The position numbers and the translations under genes were made by a program. From the NCBI RefSeq assembly GCF_030272615.1, contig NC_081413.1, positions 610,547,709 to 610,611,708 of the forward strand: a stretch of 64,000 nucleotides of DNA, read 5' to 3'. Under the pieces are notes generated by a model. That model saw only the letters and a list, made by a program, of their open reading frames with translations, did not search any database and was not told the DNA's origin. Of this stretch, positions 1 to 12,312 are shown in pieces. The number at the start of each line of letters is the position of its first letter. The stretch's first letter is position 1. The DNA is from Cryptomeria japonica. Its lineage: Eukaryota; Streptophyta; Pinopsida; Cupressales; Cupressaceae.

Positions 1-470
1 GAGTCATTCTGAGTGTGCATCAGATCTGTCTTCAACAAATCATTTTCATAGCTAAGTCTTGTGTTCTCATTTGCAGCATCACTTAGTCTTCTGGTCAAAT
101 TTTCTTCATTCTTCTTTCTAGCTTCAATTTCTTTACAAAATCTCATAATCATATCCTGCATCTCATTCTTTGTTGTCATGTTCTCTTGCTTCAGCTTGTT
201 TATCATATCATTAAGAGTTTATTTTTCATCATTCTCATTTTGCATCTTTTCACAAATTTCTCTTCTCTTGTTTCTTGAAATAGTAAGATTCTCTTGAAGT
301 GCTTGAATAATATCCTTAGTAGCCTTTAGATCATCTTCAAGTTTGATATTTTTCAATTTTTCTGCATCATAGTCTGAGAGACCTCCTTCAAGTTGCTTCA
401 TCAGATTTTCTATCTCTATCAGTGTCAAGATCTTCCTCAAGTTGTTAGGCTTCTGAAAATAGAGGACCAA
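1..470 (-). pseudogene. gag-like ORF1 start of element L (partial)
   Basis: This is the first part of the internal region of a minus-strand LTR element that runs off the left edge. An open stretch at 219-470 encodes about 83 residues rich in charged and leucine residues, predicted by eye to form a coiled coil. It aligns with the ORF1 start of element A (13136-13471): both share the blocks 'LRKIL', 'DYDAE', 'LKNIKL/MKNLKL' and an ALQENL-like/VLQERL-like stretch. It begins just after the primer binding site, where gag is expected. It is broken near 218, and the zinc knuckles seen in A would lie outside the window. Family membership is well supported; the function as a structural gag-like protein is inferred from position and from A. 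Confidence 0.6.
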
Positions 471-482
471 GCTCTGATACCA
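471..482 (-). other. primer binding site of element L
   Basis: Read on the minus strand this is TGGTATCAGAGC, complementary to the 3' end of plant initiator methionine tRNA. It begins 2 bases after the LTR end at 485. This fixes the 5' LTR and the minus orientation of element L. Confidence 0.85.
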
Positions 483-484
483 AT

Positions 485-1288
485 TGTTAGGATTCCCACA
501 GATACTGAGAGGGGGGGTGAATCAGTATCTAACCGGTTATAGATTTTTCTTAACTTAAAACATGTAGAGCATATTAATACTGTGTACCAGTAAGCAGAAA
601 GTAATGCAATAAATAGAGATAAAAACAACCACATGAAAAACACACCATAACACAAGGATTTAACAAGGAAACCTAGTTTGGGAAAAACCTCGGTGGGATT
701 TGTGACCCACAATATTCACTTACTAGCCAATAAGAGAATATTACTGCTACAAGAGGGGCCTGCACATGCAGGAAGGCCAACTGCCTAGAGCTCACTACTC
801 AAATACAAAATAGAAAGTCTCACTGAATTACAAAAATGGATTATATAAATCTAGTGTCTTGTACTGCTTCAAGATAGCATCTATAATGCCAGATCCAGTA
901 CCAGTTTCTGCTCTGCTTTTTACATGAACCCTTAACCTATAATTCGCATTATAGGTCTACCTTATTTCACCTAAAATATAGTCTCCTTCTATATCAAAAT
1001 GTTCTACAATGATCTCTCTTATATAAGAATCATTTTACAACTTGCCAAGTTGGCTTACAAAGATTTTACAATAATAAACAAAATATATAAACAATAAAAA
1101 TCTTGTCGGCTTCTATGCCGGTATGCTTCCTTTCACTACCAGTGCCGGTGATGTGAGTGTTGGTGTAGAGTCTGATCTTGCTAGTGCCAGTGGAATTCCC
1201 TGCCAGTGTCATAGGATTGTAAGGTTGCCATCAATGAAAAAACATTCAAACACCTACAATGTCTCATTGGAGTGTGCATATGCCAACA
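485..1288 (-). mobile_element. 5' LTR of element L
   Basis: An 804-base LTR, minus orientation. It starts with TGTTGGCATATGC (right end, 1288) and ends with CCTAACA (left end, 485), followed by a primer binding site. Near the 3' end is a perfect 9-bp hairpin (AGATACTGA at 500-508, TCAGTATCT at 522-530) with a C-rich loop on the element strand. A TATATAAG match at 1019-1026 could be the promoter. The second LTR and the target duplication lie outside the window, so neither age nor a TSD can be judged. Confidence 0.8.
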
Positions 1289-2188
1289 ATATGTAGGTAG
1301 GGTAAAGATACAATATTTCACACATAAAGGATATACACTCAAAGCATAACTCTCATTCTACATGATATCTATATCACAAATATAACCTTCCCAACATTAT
1401 CATTTATCCATTTTACTAGAATTCCCAATTCGAATAAGGTAAGGAAGTAGCACCATTTCTATGTTTTCACTAACCAAACACAATATTCTTATAGTTCTTA
1501 ACAATTACACACAAGTTTTGCAAAGCTAAGACTTCTATTTTTTCAAAATAAAATGGAACCACAAAAGAATAATTTCCTATTCTCTATAAACATTCTACAT
1601 GCAGTGATAAGATTATCTTAATCAATACTTCTTCCCCATCATGATCTATCAAACACCTAAACCATATGGACTACCTATAGAGTATATGCAAAAAGTATTC
1701 CATTTACTTACTTACTTGACATGATGCACTAATACGCAAAACAAAACACTTTGGTCTTCAATGCAGAATGAAACATACATTCCTTAATAAATGCCTCATA
1801 ATATTCATTAACAAACAATTAAATATTTCTATTTTATTTCAAATACATAATTTAGTAGCATTTCTATGAATCTTATAACTGGATAGAGAGAAGAGGGAGA
1901 AAATTTTGATAGTCAACCAATTCATACATATGCACGTAAACCAACAAGATCACACAAAGTATGTTTAAATTTCTCCCTATATGCCTATCATCTTTATTGT
2001 ACTATTTTTCATTTCACTACCAATATAGAAGAATGCAAATTGGCTTATCATGATATTTCCTTATATTAAAGATGCTACTAATGTCCTAATTTCTAGATGA
2101 GATAAATAAAAACAATCTTTCCTTACATACTCACCCTTTAGAAAAACACTCACTACTCGTAATTGATAAAAATACATCATTAACTATG
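1289..2188. other. no gene; diverged repeat tract
   Basis: AT-rich with no credible ORF. Short blocks resemble 6400-7300; for example the purine-rich words around 1884-1900 match those at 7153-7168. This is probably an older, diverged copy of the internal DNA of the same long-LTR family as element J. Confidence 0.4.
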
Positions 2189-5100
2189 TGTAATGACTGC
2201 CAAAATAACCTAGAGAAATAAAACAAAATCTACTAACAAAAAAGAGATAATTTTTTCTTTTTCTTTTAAGATAACCATTACAACTACGTTATTACTAGTA
2301 TTTATTAATGAAATGTTACTACCATTATTCATCAATGAATCATTAACTATATACATGAATACATAAATCAACAAGAACATAACCATAGAATCATATTACA
2401 CAAGCTGAATAACCATTTAACCATTAACATAACTCTATATAAACTCATACAATTCAAATACATTCCCTAGGGTATCTCACCATCACTACTTGAAAAAATT
2501 TTAACATATCACATATTCATCTTAGAACGTCATATTCTATTATCCATATATTCATTTACTTTCCATAAAACTATGACAAATCCTTAACACATATGCATAA
2601 ATTAGTCACATAACATACTTTTTAGATTTTTTTAGAAACTACCAAATCAAATACTCCTAATATCCATTCTTTCATTTAGCATAAAAGCATCAAAGATCAC
2701 ATAACCATTTTCTTCAATAAGACTAGATTATCCCTTAAGTTTCATTACATACCTCTAAGATAACTAGCTCATTTACCTAAGCAACATAATCCATTTCATC
2801 TAGATAATTTTTATTCCTTAAATAAGATTTATAATAGCAACCACTATTCTTCCAACTTAATTTTTATAAGATTATACATACAATATTATCTTACAATTTC
2901 AATGTATAAATACTCTACCTCTTCCACATAGAACTCATAATCTAATATTATGTAATGAAAACCCGATACATCAATAAATGTACAATGAGAATTCCTTATA
3001 AACTACAACATCATATTCTCTTTTCAATTACATCAACAAATACATGAAGATACATAACTTAGGGACACATAATATCTTCTACAAATACAAATCATCATGA
3101 TACAATGTTCTCTATTCCAAGTACATAGAAATCAGCGCCAAAGAATATCCACATAATGAAGAATCCAAGAATCCAGTCTATGCATGCTAACATCCAAGAA
3201 GAAGAATATCCCAATGGAAGAAGGCGTCAAACCACCCGACCATGTGGAACCAAATAGGAACCACCCCCCATGCTAGGAGTTGACATAAAGTTCCAACCCA
3301 CACTCAAGACCTAATATGACACCTAACAACCATAAGATACAACATGACATCACAAGACTCCAACATAAGAATACAACAACCAAATCATATCACATGTCTA
3401 AATCAAAGCAACCAAACTTCCACAGGCATAATCAACAAATCAAGGCATATGGATAATGCACACATGTAGGGAAAGAGTGTCATCACATGTTATCCTCATA
3501 AAAGAAGGGGCCAAGCATCACCCTGATAGACATGTGGAACCATCTCAACCTTGGAGCCATTCAAGGGAGATTGGTTTACCACTCCAACGGACTTCCCAAG
3601 TTCATCTCGAGCGCACATGCTTTTAGGGCTATGAGGTGGGGCCATAAAACCAATTATTATCTTGTTTAGTGAATTCCTAGATACCCAAACCCACTACTCA
3701 ATTATTAATATTATCACTTGTAATTATAGGAAAACTCTTCATGTGGTTCCAACAAGTCTAGACCCCCTCCTAGAGGCCTAATGCTCAAGACCTTGGTCCA
3801 CACATGCAAAAGCCCACTCTCCCACCATGGACCATAACCATAGGGTAAAACACAACATGATAACAACATGAAGCTAAACATGGAGAGCATCTAAAAGTCA
3901 TTACAAATTTGATATAACCGTATCACAAAGATAGCCATCAACATACAACCAAGAGCCACTTAACAAGGATCAAGCCATAAGCTCATAATGCCAAAATCCA
4001 ACAATAAAGAGAGCCTCAAGAATGCCAAATACACATAAATAGGGGCAATACATGAATCCAATAACATAGAATGATCCTCCACAGCGATGCACAACATAAC
4101 CTCTCGTAGGAGCTACAATTAACCATCCTCAACAATAAGGAATCACTCAACTTGCTGGAGTAATATATCAAAACCTCAACGGAAAAGCACAAAACCACTT
4201 GTTGGAGCCCAAATGGATTCACACACATCACAAATGAAAGGAATGGTTCCCCAAAACCATCAAACATAACAAAACAAGCCTCTAGAATGAAGACCAAGTA
4301 GAGAAATCAATGGAGGGACTTAGTAACCAACCCAGAAATTTGTTGACACTAATTTGGCGCTATTGTAGTCCAGATTAGCGCTATTGTTCTATGTTTTAAT
4401 GCTATTGTAGCAGGGGACCAACTCAAGAAAAATGGGATACAAAAATACTCAAATTTGCCTGGATTCAAGCACGTGCCTTACAATGACATAAATACAGCCC
4501 AGAAGTCAATAAAAGCCAATAAGAAATGAAAACAAATTCTTGTTAAGGCCAATAATACAATGCATCCAAGAATTAAAACATATACTGACAATAACTTGCA
4601 TAGAAAAGATTATAGACATAGCCACTCCATATCTAATCAAACCAAATGGACACAAGATAAGGTATGCAACAACAAATAAACCTCACAAAACCAACCATTA
4701 CCACAATGCATCAACATATCAACATACACAAATGCCCTTCTCCGGCATTATATTATTTATAAAATTATATGTCATACACCTATATGAGAGAAATTTGAAT
4801 AATCTACCTTCAAGTCCAAATTAAATCAAGAGAATCTTGCAATCACTAGAAATCTATATCCTATAATCTCAAGGAAATCCAGATTTTTAGCATCCAAACT
4901 ACTCAATTTCTACCATGTTTCCACTATGCTACTCTGATACAAACATTCACACATCTTTCATCTAGTCAAATTATTTAAAAACACTCTAATCCATTAATTA
5001 TGCATTATATCTATGTGTAAGAACTCATTGAAGGTATGAAATCAATAGTTCTTTTGCATTAAACTATTTCATATGTTACAGCCTTCTCAAATCCAAATGA

Positions 5101-5242
5101 ATTTCTATCTAACATTCCATAAAATCCTAAAAGTTATATGTACATTTCATCTCATTAACATATTTCATTTATTTAACTGATACTAACATTATCTAAATGT
5201 TCCTTAAGTCTAGTGCACTTCTCTGTGGTGTCCTCCCTTACA
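2189..5242 (-). mobile_element. 3' LTR of element J
   Basis: The left end is TGTAATGACTGCC at 2189. The right end is placed at ...CCCTTACA (5242) by analogy with LTR K, which ends ...GGCCTTACA followed by ACTATC; here a similar ACTATC follows. This gives about 3.05 kb, close to the 3.26 kb of K. At 4357-4420 the motif GCTATTG recurs three times. The left boundary is firm because it matches the other copy; the right boundary is inferred. Confidence 0.5.
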
Positions 5243-6605
5243 CACACTATCAAAGGTTTGAAATGAACATAATAGAAACAACACTTGACTCATGACGAGG
5301 GCCCATAATAATTCAACATTCAGAATGACGACTATGGATGAAAAAAGAATAAAGTCAAAGGAAAGATCATTAAATCCAACATAAAATCATGAAAAGAAAG
5401 AAAATTTGCCAGCAAAATCAATCAAGAAATAAAATGTGACAATTGCCACCACAAGAACAAAATAAATGGAAGAAGAAATTAGTGGTCAGTCCTAAAGTAA
5501 AGAAATCCAAAAATCAAATTAACTCAAACTATACTTCACACAACTCACAAAAATAACCAACTAATCCAAATCTACATCACGAGGTGACCAATATTGATCA
5601 CACCAAAGGGAGTAACCACTACACAACACCCAAGGGTACAACACCCTGAATGTGTTAGAGAGTATCTGCCAAACATTTAAAACCATAAGTATTTTTTTAT
5701 CTATATTCATTTTAATGTAATACAATCCTTTACGATATTCTAGACAAGTATCCTTCATGAAAGATAACATATGCAAGGAGGAAATAAGGTGCCTCATACA
5801 TTCACAAGGAATACAGTCATACATGATTAATATTCAAGATATCCTATCTATAAATTGATCATATTTATCGAGTTATAATAGAAACAAATGCTAGAACTTC
5901 AATTAGTCACTTGATGAACTATAACATACACCATTTCAAGATCAATGCTCAATAAATAGCATGCAGAAGATCAGAATGTTCTACATGATGCCATTGAACA
6001 ATTTAATCAATCATATATTCACAAAAGTAAATTACCCATAACAAATAATTCTCATTATTTTAGGCAAAATTTAATATCAGATCTCAATCACTCCCACTCC
6101 AACCACCTATGATCATTTACCAACATACCCTTATCTATTCAATTATCTATATTAAGAATAAAACTAGATATCATAGCCTTATATACAACTTACTTTATTT
6201 GCATTTTCATTTCTTGTCACACAAATTCAAGTACATGCTTGCATTGTTCTATTCAAACTCATCTCCTATCACCATTTAACTATAATCATTCATAGACTAA
6301 GTATTTTCAGTAATTCAAGAAAAATTATAATTTAGAGTCATAATACAACTTCATACAATTTATTACCAATCCATCCTAATAGAATTCGTTAAGAAACCAC
6401 TTTCTCAAAATTCAAGTAAGGTAAGGATATAGCATCTTTTCTCAATCTATCCATTTGATCAAGCAAAATATTTCATCAAAACCGCACAACTCCTACTCAA
6501 AGATGATTTTTATCTTGCAAAACCAAATAAAGACACAATGGTATGATTTAATTTTCCTATGCATGCAATGCACCAATATTTACTTCATTTAGCACACATA
6601 TTATA

Positions 6606-6622
6606 ACATGATCTTTTAACCT
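6606..6622. repeat. target site duplication of SINE, left copy
   Basis: A 17-bp segment (ACATGATCTTTTAACCT) that matches 6908-6924 (ACATGATATTTCAACCT) at 15 of 17 positions. It flanks the SINE exactly and is the length expected from LINE-type target-primed insertion. Confidence 0.75.
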
Positions 6623-6907
6623 TTTTTTTTTTAAATAGAAATAATTCCTGGTAAAATTTTTAACATGACTGGCGATGCTGGCATGACACGCCCTCTAGCT
6701 CCACGTGAAACGCTTTTGACCTGGAGCTATGAACCGGCGAGGCCACAACTAGAGGACCTCATCCCCACACTTCACTTGTTCAAACCCGCGAGCACAACGA
6801 CCCAGCGAAGACACAAGGCTTGCGAGCACAATGGCCCAACAGGGGTTTGAACCTTGGTGGTCGCTTCACCAACGAAGTGTTTTAACTATGACACTACATG
6901 TCCGAAG
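6623..6907 (-). mobile_element. tRNA-derived SINE
   Basis: A 285-base GC-richer island in AT-rich DNA, flanked by a 17-bp direct repeat with two mismatches. On the minus strand it has a perfect B-box-like GGTTCAAACCC (6843-6853) and a weaker A-box-like segment (6883-6897) about 29 bases upstream, the layout of an internal RNA polymerase III promoter. It ends in an A-rich tail (T-run at 6623-6632 on the plus strand). The body repeats the word GTGCTCGC twice and has a second GGTTTGAAC. It has no coding function and would depend on a LINE reverse transcriptase. It cannot be assigned to a named plant SINE family from sequence alone. Confidence 0.75.
6843..6853 (-). promoter_or_regulatory. RNA pol III B box of SINE
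   Basis: On the minus strand GGTTCAAACCC matches the GGTTCRANNCC B-box consensus at every position. An A-box-like sequence TAGTGTCATAGTTAA lies at 6883-6897. Confidence 0.7.
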
Positions 6908-6924
6908 ACATGATATTTCAACCT
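6908..6924. repeat. target site duplication of SINE, right copy
   Basis: Partner of 6606-6622, differing at 2 of 17 bases. Confidence 0.75.
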
Positions 6925-7997
6925 ATTAGTTAGTAAAAAATTTATACATTTTTTATGAAAAGATATTCTATCTAACTAATTCTTCTTCAAACAAAAAACA
7001 TGAATGCAATGCATAAATTTTGATCTTTGGGGCATATTTATTCCATCCAAACTTCCCTTTTAATGTATTCAAAATCATATTTGCCATTGAGTATTCAATG
7101 CTTCTACTTAGTGTTAAGAATCTCTTAAGTTCTATAAATCTTTTATCCAAATAGAGAGAAGAGGGAGAAAAGCATTGTCAAACAATCAATATATGCACAC
7201 CAAAATTGTATGTGGACAATTTTAATTTTCCTAGACATGCCATATTTATTGTATCATGCAGATATTTACATCATTTTCTAAGATATGCAAATTCAACCTC
7301 CCATAAGGTCTCCTAACATTACAATTGCAACTAGAAATATCAAGTCCTTATTGAAAGATATGATTTACTCAAACAATATTTTCTTAAATGCAGGTTCACA
7401 CACATATATAAACACCTGATAGTTCTATTTGGTATCCACGGAACACCAATTAACTCTTTACATTTTATGAAGAAGTGTAAGGGAAGGAGAAGCTACTATT
7501 TTCTATCTACTGATGCAACTCATGTAAATTCTTCTATTTCTCATGATGAACTACACTAAATCATTCTTATATGCATAATACAAACACTTCATCTTACTAT
7601 TCATAAGAAAATCTTAATGTAACAAGATAATTAGTTAAGAGAACACACAAAATTTTCTCTCATTCTATAGCATAATCATTTATATAAGGAAAACAACCTC
7701 TAATACTCAGGTAAGCACTATAAATTATAAAGAAAGCAAAACCACTTAGAATCATATATACATCACTCACATTCAAGAGACATGCATAAGAAATGAATAC
7801 ACATATTGCACACAAGTAAGATTTCTAGAAGAGCTTAGGGAGATACACAAAGCATAAACATATAACATCTCCTAAGTTCCAATGGCATTTTCCCTCACAA
7901 ATCACAAAGAACAACTCAATTCAATAGAACATTATAGTACACCATGCAAGGCCAAGAGCAACAACCTTAACTAGAAATCCCAGTGTTTACAACACAA

Positions 7998-8009
7998 GCT
8001 CTAATACTA
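7998..8009 (-). other. degenerate primer binding site of element J
   Basis: Read on the minus strand as TAGTATTAGAGC, two G/C-to-A/T changes from the Met-tRNA site TGGTATCAGAGC. It lies two bases after the LTR end at 8012. Confidence 0.6.
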
Positions 8010-8011
8010 GA

Positions 8012-10122
8012 TGTAATGCCTGCCAAAATACCCTAGAGAAATAAACCAAAATCTACTAACAAAAAGGAGATAAATTTTTATTTTTCTTTTAAGCTAACCA
8101 TTACAACTATGTTATTACTAGTTAATGCAACATTACTACCATTATCCATCAATGAATCGTTAACTATATACATGAATACATAAATCAACAAGAACCTAAC
8201 CATATAATCATATTACACAAGCATAATAACCATTTAACCATTAACATAACTCTATATAAACTCATACAATGTAAATCCATTCCCTAGGGTATCTCAATGT
8301 CACTACTTGACAAAATCTTAACATATCACATATTCATCTTAGAACATCATATTCTATTATCCATCTATTCATTTACTTTCCATACAACTATGACAAATCC
8401 TTAACACATATGCATAAATTAGTCACATAACATACTTTTTAGATTCTTTTAGAAACTACCAAATCAAATACTCCTAATATCCATTCTTTCATTCATCATA
8501 AAAGCATCAAAAATCACATAACCATTCTCTTTAATAAGACTAGATTATCCTTTATGTTTCATTACATACCTCTATGATAACTAGCTCATTTACCTAAGCA
8601 ACATAATCCATTTCATCTAGATAATTTCCATTCCTTAAATAAGATTTATAATAGTAACCACTATTCTTCCAACTTAATTTCCATAAGATTATGCATACAA
8701 TTCCATCTTACAATTTCAATGTATAAATACTAACTCTACCTTTTCCACATAGAACTCATAATCTAACATTACGTAATGAATACCCAATACATCAATGAAT
8801 GTACAATGAGAACTCCTTCTAAACTACAACATCATATTCCCTTTTCAATTACATCAACAAATATATGAAGATACATAACTTAGGGACACATAATATCTTC
8901 TACAAATACATATCATCATGATACAACTTTTTCTATTCCAAGTACACATAAATAAACGCCAAAGAATATCCACATAATGACGAATCCAAGAAGAAGAATA
9001 TCCCTATGGAAGAAGGAATCAAACCACCCGACCATGTGGAACCAAATAGGAACCACCCCCCATGCTAGGAGATGAAATAAGGTTCCAACCCACACTCAAG
9101 ACCTAATATGACACCTAACAACCATAAGATACAACATGACATCACAAGACTCCAACATAAGATTACAACAACCAAATCATATCACATGTCTAAATCAAAG
9201 CAACCAAACTTCCACAGGCATAATCAACAAATCAAGGCATATGGATAATGGACACATGTAGGGAAAGAGTGTCATCACATGCTATCCTCACAATGGGCCA
9301 AGTCTCACCCTGATAGACATGTGGAACCATCTCAACCTTGGAGCCATTCAAGGGAGATTGGTTTACCACTCCAATGGTCTTCCCAAGCTCATCCCGAGTG
9401 CGCATGCTTCTAGGGCTATGAGGTGGGGCCATAAAACCAATTATTATCTTGCTTAGTGAATTCCTAGATACCCAAAACCACTAATCAATTATTAATATTA
9501 TAACTTGTAATTACAAGAAAACTCTTCATGTGGTTCCAACAAGTCTAGACCCCCTTCTAGAGGCCTAATGCTCAAGACCCTAGTCCACAAATGAAAGAGC
9601 CCACTCTCCCACCATGGACCATAACCATAGGGTAAAACACAACACAATAACAACATGAAGCTCAAAATGGAAAGCATCTAAAATTCATTACAAAACCGAT
9701 ACAACCGAATCACAAAGATAGCCATCAACATACAACCAAGAGCCACTTAACAAGGATCAAGCCATAAGCTCATAATGCCAAAATGCAACAATAAAGAGAG
9801 CCTCAAGAATGTCAAATACACATAAATAGGGGCAATATATGAATCCAATAACATAGAATGATCCTCCATAGCGAGGCACAACATAACCTCTCGTTGGAGC
9901 TACAATTAACCATCCGCAACAACAAGGATTCACTCAACTTGCTAGAGCAACATATCAAAACCTCAACGAATAAGGACAAAACCACTTGTTGGAGCCCAAA
10001 TGGATTCACACACATCACAAATAAATGGCACAATGCCCCAAAACCATCAAACATAACAAAACAATCCTCTAGAATGAAGACCAAGCAAAGAAATCAACCG
10101 AGGGACTCAGTAACCAACCCAG
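8012..10122 (-). mobile_element. 5' LTR of element J (truncated)
   Basis: A close match to 2189-4336. Copy 1 continues past the word CCAACCCAG while this copy switches to element B at 10123. It contains an open frame (9812-10084, minus) also present at 4016-4297, which is judged non-coding. Confidence 0.65.
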
Positions 10123-11411
10123 TATTAGTCCCAATCGGTGCTGAGAGGAGAGGGGTGAATCAACACTTTACCAGTTTTACCCAATTAAAACTTTAATCTT
10201 AAGTTTTTACTAACTTAAAATTCATCAATATAAATAACTATTGCAATAGAATAAGCATGCATGAAAAGATACATAGTAACACCAAGATTTAACTCATGGA
10301 AGCCCAAATGGGAGAAAACCACGGTGTGAGTAGTAACTCACAAAATTTGTACTCTTCTGGAGTACGCCCAGTGAGGAGCCATCCCTATTAGGAGATTACA
10401 AGGACATTATTAGGTGCCACCTGATTAAGGGATTTTGATTCAAGAATGTTATAGCCTTTACCCTACTAAAGGTAGCCTTGTTAAAGGTCTTAAGATCATC
10501 AATTAAGATGACACTAGGATAAGGGATTTTTACAATGGGACCTATTAAAGTCCACCCTATTAAGGGATTTTAGTTGCAATGGTTAGAGAGAAACATAAAG
10601 ATGATCTACTGAAGTGGCTACTGATAGCTTGATCAAATCACACTAAAAATCATACTATATCTACATCGGGTGTGTCTGCTCTACACAACATCGGTTTCCT
10701 AAATATACCTTTGGCTTTGCCCTCTGCCGATTTACTGATTCTCGGCTCTACACTCTATCAGTCCTCTGTCACTTGGCTCTGCACTCTGTTTTAATCCCCC
10801 TATGTTCACTTTCACATATTTTTTTTCGCATTAACAACAACCTCATAAGAATGAGTTATGTGAATTTATTTCCCTTTCAATCTGTCACCAACTTTCCCTC
10901 CAAAACATCATATTCAAAATTTTGTTCCTACACCAAAAATCACTCTCCAAAAATCATTCCAGGAATCTATGTCAAAATAGTCGTTCATGCCAATAAGTTT
11001 GTCGGTTGACTGGAGAAGACAACTGGTTTAATTGGATGCTAACTGAACGTTACCAAGCTTGTCAGTTTCCAACTCTGCCAATGTACCGATCAAGATCTAC
11101 CTAGTTGATTACCTTCTATATACTGATCTATTCACTGTTTAGCCGGTTGACCTCATTTGAACTGGTCTACTCACTGCTAACCAGTTGACCTTATGTGCAC
11201 TGTTTGTCCTCCTGTGTGTCATTCTACTCCCTGCTTACCCTATTTACACATTGCTTAGCTGGTTTACCCTGTTTACACATTTCTTAGCCTATTAACCTCA
11301 ATATACCAGTCTACTTACTGTTGATAGGTTGTGAAGACTTGGAAGATGATGTTGCCAACAATGACAACCATACCATTCATCGGTCATACAAAATGCACTA
11401 GAATGCCAATA
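10123..11411 (-). mobile_element. 3' LTR of element B
   Basis: A 1289-base LTR. The right end (element start) reads TATTGGCATTC and the left end ...GACTAATA; both look like the usual TGTTGG...CTAACA with one G-to-A or C-to-T change at each end. A C-rich-loop hairpin lies at about 10137-10166. A purine tract (AAAGGGGGAG on the minus strand, 11414-11423) abuts the right end, which makes this the 3' LTR. Several 'CCTATTAAGGGATT'-type words recur at 10380-10580. Confidence 0.7.
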
Positions 11412-11437
11412 GACTCCCCCTTTGGTATTGGTGGCAA
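11412..11437 (-). promoter_or_regulatory. polypurine tract of element B
   Basis: On the minus strand AAAGGGGGAG stands directly before the 3' LTR. The preceding arm (TTGCCACCAAT, 11427-11437) pairs 10 of 11 with ATTGTTGGCAA inside the LTR (11352-11362). Confidence 0.65.
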
Positions 11438-12312
11438 ATACTTCAAAACTATGTCAGTTTTGGCCTCTATTTTTAACCCCTTTAACTCACAATGTACAAG
11501 TCTCCAAAATTCCCACTTTTGCTATCAATGGCAAAGACTATACAAAAGAATTTTTCAAGGTAAAGCAAAAAGGTCCTTCAAATTTCCTTGAGCTACTTTC
11601 AATGAGGTTTCCCATGAAGATTTTACCTATTTCATGGTGGTGAAGTGTCCATGCATAACTGCAATAAAAACCTCCGTATCATCAGTTGTCTTGCAGTCAG
11701 GTTCACTTATGAGGTGGTTTTCTTCTTTAATTTTCATTTGCATGAAGTTAATAATGGGTACCAGATAGCATTGTAACTCTAACAAACTAAGACCTTATTT
11801 GTCCTCTTCTTCTTTCAACCTTTTGATTTCCTAATTGAGTTGTTTGACCTTGCCAGTGAAAGTTGATGTTGAACTGCTGAAAGGATCAAAAGAGCTTATC
11901 AGATCTTGAATTTCTTTTTGAGTCTGATTCTTTTGTCTTTTGGATCTCTAATGAAATTGGTAAAACTAAAAGATTTGACCAGTAATTGACCAACTTCCTG
12001 AAGTATATTTCTAACTTCTTATGTTAGGGTAGAGAGGGAAACTTTTCCAACTGATATGTGTTCCATTAAATTATCTCCTCTCTTTGATTCATATTGCCTT
12101 ACTACAACCTTCTCTAGATCGGTTGCCTCAGAACCGATTGTTGTAACAAGAGTATTTAACTGATCAATGATGGGAGCAATATTATCAACAACAATGTTAG
12201 GGATTAGGTCAGAGAGAATTATCTTAGAAGAATTGAGAATTCTTTCCTTCTTTTTCTTTGCTCTTAACTTAGCCTTTTCTGCTTGAATTTTCAGTTTTTT
12301 TTAAACCGTCAT
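11438..12312 (-). pseudogene. C-terminal part of element B ORF2
   Basis: On the minus strand from 12312 leftwards the translation is rich in Lys, Glu, Ile and Leu and includes stretches such as 'KAKLRAKKKKERIL' and 'IAPIIDQLNTLVTTIG', consistent with a coiled-coil tail. It lies exactly on the other side of element A from the ORF2 part at 18979-21502, next to a 5-bp target duplication. The equivalent position in element A (17283-17710) also encodes a coiled-coil-like tail. A stop and frame changes are present. Function unknown; membership in ORF2 is inferred from position and composition. Confidence 0.55.

Larger units (their letters stand above)
5243..7997 (-). other. non-coding internal region of J
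   Basis: About 2.75 kb of AT-rich DNA with no credible ORF on either strand, between the two J LTRs. It contains the SINE at 6623-6907. A weakly conserved internal segment (about 6400-7300) recurs in diverged form at 1420-2188. Confidence 0.45.
2189..10122 (-). mobile_element. long-LTR, pol-less element J
   Basis: Two direct repeats of at least 2.1 kb (2189-4336 and 8012-10122) match closely from their shared start TGTAATG(A/C)CTGCC. On the minus strand this is the LTR end, ...CATTACA. Only the right copy is followed by a degenerate primer site (7998-8009), so the right copy is the 5' LTR and the left the 3' LTR. The internal region (about 5243-7997) has no recognisable gag or pol and holds a SINE. 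The right LTR is cut at 10122, where element B begins; its other part is not found in the window. LTR style (TGTAA...TTACA) resembles plant gypsy LTRs, but no protein domain confirms that. It fits a LARD-type non-autonomous element. Confidence 0.6.

Noticed and set aside
4016-4297. 93-residue minus-strand frame, also found as 90 residues at 9812-10084
   Set aside because: The frame is open in both J LTR copies because they are copies of one sequence. Cys/Leu-rich composition and the place inside LTRs give no sign of coding.
6665-6850. 61-residue frame in the GC-rich island
   Set aside because: It lies inside the SINE, antisense to its promoter. The island is explained by the SINE and not by a gene.
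6843-6897. A true tRNA gene from the A-box/B-box pattern
   Set aside because: No complete cloverleaf or anticodon arm could be drawn, and the 285-base unit with A-tail and 17-bp target duplication indicates a SINE.
9858-10196. 112-residue plus-strand frame across the J/B junction
   Set aside because: It crosses an insertion boundary, so it cannot be an ancestral gene, and overlaps the LTR hairpin of B.
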